The position numbers and the translations under genes were made by a program. Below the pieces are notes generated by a model that was not told where the DNA came from, did no database searches, and worked only from the letters and a program-made list of their open reading frames with translations. Below are positions 56,386 through 64,000 of a DNA stretch of 64,000 nucleotides, piece by piece. This DNA is from Dermacentor variabilis (taxonomy: Eukaryota > Arthropoda > Arachnida > Ixodida > Ixodidae): the NCBI RefSeq assembly GCF_050947875.1, contig NC_134572.1, positions 115,226,709 to 115,290,708 of the forward strand. The letters run 5' to 3'. Numbering within the stretch: the first letter of the stretch is position 1; each line of letters begins with the position of its first letter.

Positions 56386-59118
56386 CTAGCGTCGGAGTAG
56401 TTTCTCACTGAGTCCTCGTCGGCGTATCGGGGTCCAGACCCAAACACGGTCGCCAGGCTGGTACTCGACGAAGCGTCGTCGGAGGTTGTAGTGTCGGCTG
56501 TCGGTCCTCTGCTGGCTCTTGATTCGCAGGCGGGCGAGCTGTCGGGCTTCTTCGGCGCGCTGGAGATAGCTAGCGACGTCAACTTTCTCTTCGTCAGTTA
56601 CGTGCGGCAGCATGGCGTCAAGCGTCGTCGTCGGGTTCCTGCCGTAAACCAGCATAAACGGCGTGATCTGTGTTGTTTCTTGCACCGCCGTGTTATAAGC
56701 GAAGGTTACGTACGGCAGGACCGCGTCCCACGTCTTGTGTTCGACGTCGACGTACATTGCTAGCATGTCGGCGAGGGTCTTGTTCAGGCGCTCCGTGAGA
56801 CCATTCGTCTGCGGATGGTAGGCAGTTGTCCTCCTGTGGCTTGTCTGGCTGTGCTGCAGAATGGCTTGGGTGAGCTCTGCTGTAAAAGCCGTTCCTCTGT
56901 CGGTGATGAGGACTTCTGGGGCACCATGTCGCAGCAGGATGTTCTCGACGAAAAATTTCGCCACTTCGGTTGCGCTGCCTTTTGGTAGAGCTTTAGTTTC
57001 CGCAAAACGGGTGAGATAGTCCGTCGCCACGACGATCCACTTATTCCCGGATGTTGATATCGGAAACGGCCCCAACAAATCCATCCCAATCTGCTGGAAT
57101 GGTCGGCGAGGAGGTTCGATCGGCTGTAGTAATCCTGCTGGCCTTGTCGGTGGTGTCTTGCGTCGTTGACAGTCACGGCATGTCTTGACGTAACGGGCGA
57201 CGTCGGCGGTCAGACGCGGCCAGTAATACCTTTCCTGTATTCTCAACAGCGTCCGGGAGAATCCGAGGTGCCCAGCGGTTGGATCGTCGTGTAGGGCGTG
57301 CAGTATTTCTGGACGAAGCGCTGACGGTACAACAAGAAGGTAGCTGGCGCGGACTGGTGAGAAGTTCTTCTTCACGAGCAGGTTGTTTTGTAGCGTGAAC
57401 GAAGACAACCCGCGCTTAAATGCCCTAGGGACAACGTCGGTGTTCCTTTCCAAATACTCGACGAGGCCTTTTAGCTCCGGGTCGGCTCGTTGCTGTTTAG
57501 TGAAGTCTTCCGCGCTTATTATGCCAAGGAAGGCGTCGTCGTCCTCGTCGTCTTGCGGCGGGGGATCGATGGGGGCGCGCGATAAGCAGTCGGCGTCGGA
57601 GTGTTTTCTTCCGGACTTGTATATTACCGTGACGTCATATTCTTGTAGTCTGAGGCTCCACCGCGCCAGCCGTCCTGAAGGGTCCTTTAAGTTAGCTAGC
57701 CAACACAAGGCGTGGTGGTCGCTGACGACTTTGAATGGCCTGCCATAGAGGTAAGGGCGGAATTTAGCTGTAGCCCAAATGATGGCGAGGCATTCCTTTT
57801 CAGTCGTAGAATAGTTGCTTTCCGCTTTTGACAGCGACCGGCTAGCATACGATATCACCCTTTCAAGTCCTTCTTTCCTCTGGACTAGGACGGCACCGAG
57901 GCCTAGGCTACTGGCGTCTGTGTGGATTTCGGTATCGGCGTCCTCGTCGAAGTGTGCAAGTACCGTCGGCGACTGCATGCGTCGTTTGAGTTCTTGAAAT
58001 GCCTTGGCCTGCGGCGTTTCCCACTTGAACGCGACATCACATTTGGTTAGATGTGTTGGCGGCTCCGCGATGCGTGAAAAGTCCTTGACAAAGCGCCTAT
58101 AGTAGGCACACATGCCAAGGAATCTGCGCACTGCCTTCTTGTCGGTTGGCTGCGGGAACTTTGCGATGGCAGCTGTCTTCTGTGGGTCGGGGCGTACTCC
58201 TGATTTGCTGATCACGTGGCCTAGGAACAAAAGCTCATCGTAAGCGAAACGGCACTTTTCCGGCTTCAGAGTGAGCCCTGATGACTTGATGGCTTCTAAC
58301 ACTGTCGCAAGCCGCCTAAGGTCATCGTCGAAATTTCCGGCGAAGACGACGAGGTCATCCAGGTAAACAAGACACGTCTGCCACTTCAGTCCGGCTAACA
58401 CCGTGTCCATGACGCGCTGAAACGTTGCCGGCGCCGAGCACAGTCCGAATGGCATGACCTTGAACTCGTAGAGGCCGTCTGGCGTGATGAAGGCAGTCTT
58501 TTCGCGATCTCTCTCGTCGACTTCTATTTGCCAGTAGCCAGACTTGAGGTCCATCGACGAGAAGTATTTAGCGTTGCAGAGCCGATCCAATGCGTCGTCT
58601 ATCCGTGGAAGGGGGTACACATCCTTCTTCGTGATCTTGTTCAGTCGACGATAATCGACGCAGAAGCGTAGGGTTCCGTCCTTTTTCTTTACCAGGACTA
58701 CAGGAGAGGCCCACGGGCTTTTCGACGGCTGGATGATGTCGTCGCGCAGCATTTCGTCGACTTGTTGCCTAATAGCTTCACGTTCTCGCGTCGAAACTCG
58801 GTAAGGGCTCTGGCGGAGTGGTCGAGCGCACTCTTCGGTTATTATGCGATGCTTTGCGACTGGTGTTTGTCGAATCCTCGATGACGTCGAAAAGCAGTCT
58901 TTGTATCGTCGAAGCAGACTTCTGAGCTGTTGCTGCTTAATCACGGGGAGACTTGGATTTATGTCGAAGTCTGGCTCGGGAACTACGGTCGTCGGGGTAG
59001 ATACGACAGAATCCGAGAGTACAAACGCATCGCTGGTTTCCTGTATTTCCTCGATGAATGCGATCATCGTGCCCTTGTTGATGTGCTTGAACTCCTGGCT
59101 GAGGTTTGTCAGCAGCAC
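56386..59118 (-). CDS. pol of the second gypsy element: RT, RNase H, integrase (910 codons, truncated)
   Basis: RT: VDYRRLN near residue 154-160, MPFGLCSAPATFQ at about 222, YLDD 252-255. RNase H: TDAS at 400-403, and SDHHAL at about 467. Integrase: zinc-binding H-x6-H and C647-x2-C650, then D680, D740 and E776 (35-residue spacing). All catalytic residues are present. The first ATG is not the real start: the same frame is open upstream to a TAA at 59188-59190, just after the protease, so PR and RT were one frame split by that stop. It ends at TAG 56386-56388 just before the GPY/F block. Confidence 0.9.
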   Translation of the reverse strand: MLLTNLSQEFKHINKGTMIAFIEEIQETSDAFVLSDSVVSTPTTVVPEPDFDINPSLPVIKQQQLRSLLRRYKDCFSTSSRIRQTPVAKHRIITEECARPLRQSPYRVSTREREAIRQQVDEMLRDDIIQPSKSPWASPVVLVKKKDGTLRFCVDYRRLNKITKKDVYPLPRIDDALDRLCNAKYFSSMDLKSGYWQIEVDERDREKTAFITPDGLYEFKVMPFGLCSAPATFQRVMDTVLAGLKWQTCLVYLDDLVVFAGNFDDDLRRLATVLEAIKSSGLTLKPEKCRFAYDELLFLGHVISKSGVRPDPQKTAAIAKFPQPTDKKAVRRFLGMCAYYRRFVKDFSRIAEPPTHLTKCDVAFKWETPQAKAFQELKRRMQSPTVLAHFDEDADTEIHTDASSLGLGAVLVQRKEGLERVISYASRSLSKAESNYSTTEKECLAIIWATAKFRPYLYGRPFKVVSDHHALCWLANLKDPSGRLARWSLRLQEYDVTVIYKSGRKHSDADCLSRAPIDPPPQDDEDDDAFLGIISAEDFTKQQRADPELKGLVEYLERNTDVVPRAFKRGLSSFTLQNNLLVKKNFSPVRASYLLVVPSALRPEILHALHDDPTAGHLGFSRTLLRIQERYYWPRLTADVARYVKTCRDCQRRKTPPTRPAGLLQPIEPPRRPFQQIGMDLLGPFPISTSGNKWIVVATDYLTRFAETKALPKGSATEVAKFFVENILLRHGAPEVLITDRGTAFTAELTQAILQHSQTSHRRTTAYHPQTNGLTERLNKTLADMLAMYVDVEHKTWDAVLPYVTFAYNTAVQETTQITPFMLVYGRNPTTTLDAMLPHVTDEEKVDVASYLQRAEEARQLARLRIKSQQRTDSRHYNLRRRFVEYQPGDRVWVWTPIRRRGLSEKLLRR

Positions 59119-59187
59119 TTTCGTGTTTCCTCCATGTAGTCGAGCGATCCCTCTTGCGACGCAAATTTCACGGTCGAGTAGTAGACG

Positions 59188-60024
59188 TTAGTCGCCTTCG
59201 ATGACGCCTTCTACGTCAGCGGGTGTTTCGGTGTCGACCGAAATAACGATGCTGGAGCGAGGCGGGATGCTCACTTGATCTTCGAGCACACTCAAGGCGT
59301 GGTGACTATGAGGGCTCTCCGACGGTATCGCTTGATCTTCCGACAGCGTTATTGACTGCGACTTCAGGTCGATGATTGCGCCGTGTTGGTTCAGGAAGTC
59401 CATGCCGAGAATGACGTCTCGTGAACACTGTTGCAGGATGACGAAGGTGGCAGGGTAGGTCCGGTCATGAATGGTAATTCTTGCCGTGCAGATTCCAGTC
59501 GGCGTAATGAGGTGCCCTCCAGCGGTCCGAATTTGGGGGCCCTCCCATGCAGTCTTAACCTTCTTCAACTGGGCGGCGATGTGTCCACTCATTACGGAGT
59601 AATCGGCCCCTGTGTCGACTAAGGCAGTGACTGCGCGGCCGTCGAGAAGCACGTCGAGGTCGGTGGTTCTTTGTCTTGCGTTGCAGTTGGGTCTTGGCGT
59701 CGGATCACGGCTGCGTCGTGTTGAATTGAAGTTGGAACGTCGCGTCGTCAAGTCGTCTTTCATCGGTGTAGTCTTGGCTTCCCGATTTCGTCGGGACGGC
59801 GTCGTGTCGTTATGTCGTCGAGGTAGTTTCTTCGGTGTCTTCGTCGGCGGCGGAGGATCTTCGTCAGTTCGACGAACAGCAACCGCACCTCCATCGGTTG
59901 CTGCTTTTAGTTTTCCGGATATGGGCTCGCTGACCGGCCCCGGGCTGGGCCAGTGTATGGTCGGCGCTGCGGTGACAGGTAGCGGCCTGGTGATGGCGAA
60001 CGGGACGGTCGTCCAGGGCTCCAC
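59188..60024 (-). CDS. protease region of the second gypsy element
   Basis: The aspartic protease core is LVDTGADYSVMS with DTG intact, followed by the flap region and the VILGMDFL block typical of gypsy proteases. It is in the same frame as pol. It overlaps the gag frame (59907-60872) by 118 bases in the -1 register relative to gag, the usual arrangement for gag-pro frameshifting. It stops at TAA 59188-59190. The ATG at 60024 is not necessarily used. Confidence 0.85.
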   Translation of the reverse strand: MEPWTTVPFAITRPLPVTAAPTIHWPSPGPVSEPISGKLKAATDGGAVAVRRTDEDPPPPTKTPKKLPRRHNDTTPSRRNREAKTTPMKDDLTTRRSNFNSTRRSRDPTPRPNCNARQRTTDLDVLLDGRAVTALVDTGADYSVMSGHIAAQLKKVKTAWEGPQIRTAGGHLITPTGICTARITIHDRTYPATFVILQQCSRDVILGMDFLNQHGAIIDLKSQSITLSEDQAIPSESPHSHHALSVLEDQVSIPPRSSIVISVDTETPADVEGVIEGD

Positions 60025-60872
60025 TGAGTAGCGGCGAGGTAGTCGGCAATGTCACGAGGGCGTTCACCTTCCCTCGGGCGCTGTGCGTTGACGGCGAAGC
60101 CTCGCAATCCTAGGTCGCGGTATGGGCATCGGCGGTACACATGGCCGGCTTCACCGCAGTGGTAGAGCGGGCGGTGGTCGGGGGCGCGCCAAATGTCCGT
60201 CTTCCTCGCGTAGGTGCGCTGGGCGACGGGTGGTCGTGCTGGCGGCGGCGGACGACGGAACTGCGGCGTGACAGGGCCCTGGCGCGGTCGCGGAGGGGGA
60301 CCTTGACGGCGTGCGACGGCGGCGTAGGTCATCGCTTGCGGCTCAGGCTGGGGCGATACAGGGGCTACTCCAAGTTGTTGTTGGAGCTCCTCACGCACGG
60401 CGTCGGCAATCGAAGCCACTTGAGGCTGTGATGGTGGGAACAGCTTTTGTAGCTCCTCCCGCACGACCGCTCGGATAGTCTCGCGCAGGTCGTCGGTGGC
60501 CAGTGATTGAACTCCGGCGTAGTTGGTCGAGTTCGTGCGGCGGTCGAATTGCCGGTTTCGCATCTCGAGTGTCTTCTCGATGCTGGTGGCCTCGCGAAGA
60601 AACTCGTCAACGGTCTTCGGTGGGCTTCGTACGATTCCGGCAAAAAGTTCCTCCTTCACACCACGCATCAGCAGGCGGACTTTCTTTTCCTCGGGCATTT
60701 CAGGGTGGGCGTGGCGGAAGAGACGGCTCATTTCTTCTGTGTAGATCGCGGTCGTCTCATTAGGTAGCTGCACCCGGGTTTCTAATAGCGCTTGGGCTCG
60801 TTCTCGGCGTGCAGGAAGCCGCTTCGGAAAAGTTCCCAGGTCGTTAACGTGGCTTCTCGGTTCTCGAACCAC
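59907..60872 (-). pseudogene. gag, C-terminal part (capsid end and zinc knuckle), frame 2
   Basis: It contains the capsid segment RRERAQALLETRVQLPNETT, then RLLMRGVKEELF. A zinc knuckle follows, YHCGEAGHVYRRC. The first knuckle cysteine is replaced by Leu (L-Y-H-C), so the CCHC motif is incomplete. The N-terminal part is in another frame (60782-61216), which points to an indel near 60800-60840. Confidence 0.8.
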
Positions 60873-61216
60873 GTCCTGGCCGCGTCTTCCAAAGCGAAGA
60901 AGACATATCGCAGTTTGTCGTCGCAGTTCCAGTTGTTAAAGGTAGCGACTCTCTCGTACGTCTCAAGCCAGCTTTCCGGGTCCACGAAAGTTGAACCGCG
61001 GAACGTCGGAGGCTCCCTGGGCTGCTGCAGCACGACGGGTGACGCTGGGGCTGCCATTGGGGTGGACTTGGTAGCCATCTTCCTAGTCGTCTCAGGCAAA
61101 AGTGCGTGCTCCGGGGGCAGTCCTTGCAGCCTGCGGCTACCTCGCTGGTTCTTGGCGACGTTGGTGTCTTCCGAGTGAGGGCTTGGGTCACGGCTTTGTG
61201 GGGGCGTCCGGTACAT
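60782..61216 (-). pseudogene. gag, N-terminal part, frame 1 (starts 24 nt from the LTR)
   Basis: The ATG at 61216 is only 23 bases from the 5' LTR edge (61240), so the leader is very short. It encodes PPTFRGSTFVDPESWLETYE, a gypsy-type capsid N-terminus, then AARTWFENREATLTTWELF. The family frame continues at FLHA, but then shifts, and this frame stops at TAG 60782-60784. Confidence 0.8.
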
Positions 61217-61239
61217 GAACGCAAAGCACCTCCATCAGA

Positions 61240-61659
61240 TGTCACGTGGTCGTGACGTCAAAGAACACAGTAGCAATACTGTGAAAGGCAAAAACTAGCT
61301 TTTATTGGGCGAACCTGTGCCCACAAAACAGGCTACACTTAAAGCACAACGAGAGCGGCGAACACAGTCGGCGATCGTCGTAAAATCTTATCAGCGGGCC
61401 AAGCGCGTCGGCTTTTAAAGAACAGTCGTCGAATGTTCCAGACTAATCGTTCGGACCCGCGTGCCTTCCACAAAGTTCTACGCTATTCGCGTCAGGCGAA
61501 TAAATCAGATAACAAAAGGTTCGGCGGCAACAGAGTGCGGATAGAAGCATCGATAACTTTCCAGAAACTTCGGATACATGCAGGCGCGTCCCGCGCTGTG
61601 CGATCACAGTTGTTAAGCGGCGAAACGTGGTCGCCCGATAAAGATAAGTACACGTGTCA
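61240..61659 (-). repeat. 5' LTR of the second gypsy element (420 bp)
   Basis: 420 bp, TG...CA on the minus strand. By eye it differs from the 3' LTR at about five positions (for example 'cagtagcaat' against 'cagcagcaat'). Confidence 0.92.
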
Positions 61660-62030
61660 ATATATATATAATTTCCATACCTCGGTTTCAGGCTCTTAGC
61701 TCTGCTACTATCGAAATTTCCGTGAATATTCACCAATTAGTTTAGTGAGACATTTACACATTTCCTCTACGTTGAGCCGACGTTTATCGAAAGTTGCGAC
61801 CGTTATGAAACATTTTTTCCTACGCCCTTTGGTGAGAGTGCTAAACATGCGTTGGTCGTCCAATGGGGACGGTCGCCAAGACCTCCCGCACCGTTGACGA
61901 ACATATTTTATGAAAGTTCCCGCTGAAAAGCTGAGCGTGGCTCAGGAATGTCGGGAAGTCCTCCTTTATGGAATATTGTCTGCTGTTACATGGTCTACCG
62001 TTTCTTCTGACGGGTACAAAGTCTAATGAA
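61660..62030. other. short TA run then unremarkable sequence
   Basis: The second half of the split TA repeat, followed by about 360 bp with nothing recognised. Confidence 0.7.
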
Positions 62031-62269
62031 CCCGCCGTGGTTGCTCAGTGGCTATGGTGTTGGGCTGCTGAGCACGAGGTCGCGGGATCGAATCCCGGCC
62101 ACGGCGGCCGCATTTCGATGGGGGCGAAATGCGAAAACACCCGTGTGCTTAGATTTAGGTGCACGTTAAAGAACCCCAGGTGGTCAAAACTTCCGGAGTC
62201 CTCCACTACGGCGTGCCTCATAATCAGAAAGTGGTTTTGGCACGTAAAACCCCAAATATTATTATTATT
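62031..62269 (+). repeat. Ruka-type SINE with intact 13-bp TSD, plus strand
   Basis: It is near-identical to 7112-7345, with the tail extended as ATTATTATTA. Target duplication AAAGTCTAATGAA lies at 62018-62030 and 62270-62282. The tRNA head pairs GCCGTGG with CCACGGC. Confidence 0.9.
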
Positions 62270-62282
62270 AAAGTCTAATGAA

Positions 62283-63341
62283 CATGCGCACTTTGCAACT
62301 TTATGATCAGCGGCGCGTACTGCTCCGACTCGAACTTTAACATTCACTATACTTCGCGAACTTTGAACATTGGTGCAAGCTTGTTGTTGTCAAATTGATA
62401 ACAATGACGATATCTGTTACCCAGTTCGTTTTCTTAAGTGTCTTGTGTTTCTATGTCCTTACATTTATACCCCCCTGCGCTAAGTTTACAGTACTTTACA
62501 GACGCACAGAAACGGGGAAAAGTAAATAGCGCGATGTATTCTTTATAAGAATTTTTACGCTAGTAGAGCGCATGTAATTTAGTCAGGGCATAATATGCAT
62601 ATTTCGCGCTGAAACTTAGTGTGGAACAATTGTTAACATCTACAAATGAACACGCCGTACAACAAGACTGTTTACATGCATTCCGGTTGGAAACCAAATC
62701 GGTACGTCGTGCAGACTGTAAAGGCGGCACATAAACATCGCCGATTGCACAGCGCACCTCCGTTGATCACATGCTAGCCCGGCCGGCCTCATTATTTGTT
62801 GCGCGATGGCAATACATTGTGAAAATATGATCTTTCCTGCGAATAATGAATTAAGGAGAATGTGCAATTCTGTTAACTGACCTAAGCCGGTATACCAAAC
62901 CACGTGCTGCACGAAGTAGTAGGGGCAGTTACCCTACTGTTCTGTGGAGGTGTTATACGCCACCCCGTTATCGTGCTAGAGAGCGTATAATAGGCAGATG
63001 GAACGTTGTCTTAATTATCGTCCAATAGAGCACGACGCCGTTGTCGAAAATGCGACATGCTCAAATCTGGCCGCTGTAAGAGTCGGGAGTCGTGGCCTCG
63101 GAGTCTGGCGTCACACATGCAGAGTGTCGCTCTCTAGCCTACGCTACCAGGGAGTCACAAGGAGGCTAATCGGGCCCGCGCCCTCCTCCAGTTTTCTTGA
63201 CGTGGGTTGCTTCATTAGTGAAGAGCACGAGGTCTAGAGGATGACGACCGGAAAACGGGGTTTATTTACATTGGAAAGGCAAACTTATTTGCATAGAACA
63301 AGGGGTACTCGTACTGGCCGGAGCACTGAGCGCAGCATATC
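62283..63341. other. intergenic, nothing recognised
   Basis: No gene or repeat recognised. Frames at 62640-62912 and 62998-63237 lack domains. Confidence 0.6.
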
Positions 63342-63354
63342 GTTTTCGTAGCAT

Positions 63355-63596
63355 AATAATAATATAATATTTGGGGTTTTACGTGCCAAAACCACTTTCT
63401 GATTATGAGGCACGCCGTAGTGGAGGACTCCGGAAATTTTGACCACCTGGGGGTCTTTAACGTGCACCTAAATCTAAGCACACGGGTGTTTTCGCATTTC
63501 GCCCCCATCGAAATGCGGCCGCCGTGGCCGGGATTCGATCCCGCGACCTCGTGCTCAGCAGCCCAACACCATAGCCACTGAGCAACCACGGCGGGT
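63355..63596 (-). repeat. Ruka-type SINE with intact 13-bp TSD, minus strand
   Basis: It is the reverse complement of the other intact copies. Target duplication GTTTTCGTAGCAT lies at 63342-63354 and 63597-63609. The tail reads ATAATAATATAATATT on the plus strand, an AAT-type tail. Confidence 0.9.
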
Positions 63597-63609
63597 GTTT
63601 TCGTAGCAT

Positions 63610-64000
63610 GAGCTACAGGTCAGAGAAGAAGACCATTTTTCCGGCAGAGCACACATCACAGCACGTTCGTACACCAGACCTTGCTAGCACACTCTACCTA
63701 CATCGGAACGCTCGTGGTCGCCTGGAGGGCGAGGGCGCACATCCGGCACCTTTTAAAGCGAAGCTTTCATGTCAGCCACACTGCATCGAGGTGTCCCAGC
63801 GTGTGCATGCATGACAGGAGGGTGTATATAGATGACAAGCGCGAGTAAGAGAGGAAAGTCGACGGGAGAAACTCGTTTTAACCCCACCGCGTCGAATGTG
63901 CACAATGCCCTCTGGAACTCCCTGGCCGTCGCCACGTTAGCCTCTTGACAGCTGTAATTATCCGTGATTTCACCTAAAAAATTGCAGAAACTACAGCACT
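63610..64000. other. window end, nothing recognised
   Basis: No repeat or coding region recognised. Confidence 0.6.

Larger units (their letters stand above)
55724..61659 (-). mobile_element. Ty3/gypsy LTR retrotransposon, recent but with broken frames
   Basis: Two 420-bp LTRs (TG...CA on the minus strand) flank gag, protease and pol on the minus strand in standard order (PR, RT, RNase H, integrase). The target duplication is ATAT (55720-55723 and 61660-61663). A purine tract AAGAGGGGGG on the minus strand abuts the 3' LTR (near 56146-56156) as a polypurine tract. The LTRs differ at about five positions by eye. Three lesions interrupt the reading frames: in gag, at the protease-RT junction, and before the C-terminal chromatin/LTR-binding-type segment. 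Confidence 0.92.

Noticed and set aside
62031..62110. genuine tRNA gene
   Set aside because: The cloverleaf is a SINE head with body, tail and target duplication; the anticodon arm is not well formed.

Overview
This window is animal nuclear DNA, most likely from a hard (ixodid) tick. A single-copy gene is split by kilobase-scale introns. Four near-identical tRNA-derived SINEs have the structure of the tick Ruka family, each with intact target-site duplications. Several LTR and DNA transposons and long CA/TA microsatellites fill the rest. Nothing bacterial (operons, Shine-Dalgarno sites, CRISPR) is present. The species cannot be named from sequence alone.

Host gene (1-36426, possibly to 36699, + strand): the 3' part of an ADAM10/Kuzbanian metalloprotease gene. 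Ten coding exons splice in frame to 528 visible codons plus a stop. They cover the end of the metalloprotease domain with its zinc site, the disintegrin-like and cysteine-rich region, the membrane stalk, the transmembrane helix and the cytoplasmic tail. The 5' exons (signal peptide, prodomain) lie upstream of the window. Eight introns have GT-AG ends. Intron 5 (17977-18672) has ATATCCTT at its 5' end, a TCCCTTAAC branch site and an AC 3' end, and the frame requires exactly that junction, so it is a U12-type AT-AC intron. After the tail's TGA the same frame stays open for 90 more codons with the same GC-rich third positions.

Intron 6 holds a 6.9-kb LTR retrotransposon on the minus strand (19459-26374). 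It has 840-bp LTRs that are almost identical and one intact 1479-codon ORF. Its domain order is Gag, protease, integrase, then reverse transcriptase and RNase H. That is the Ty1/copia-like order known from the Gmr1-type branch of Ty3/gypsy elements. Its capsid resembles the vertebrate SCAN domain.

Downstream of the gene (36.7-64 kb) I recognise no host gene. This part holds SINEs, fold-back and TIR-bearing MITEs (including a head-to-tail cluster at 48.5-49.8 kb), the 3' end of an RTE-like LINE, a possible Penelope-like remnant, and a second minus-strand gypsy element (55724-61659). The second element has the standard PR-RT-RH-INT order, 420-bp LTRs, and reading frames broken at three places.

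All splice sites, repeat boundaries and similarity statements come from reading the sequence by eye. No alignment or database search was run.
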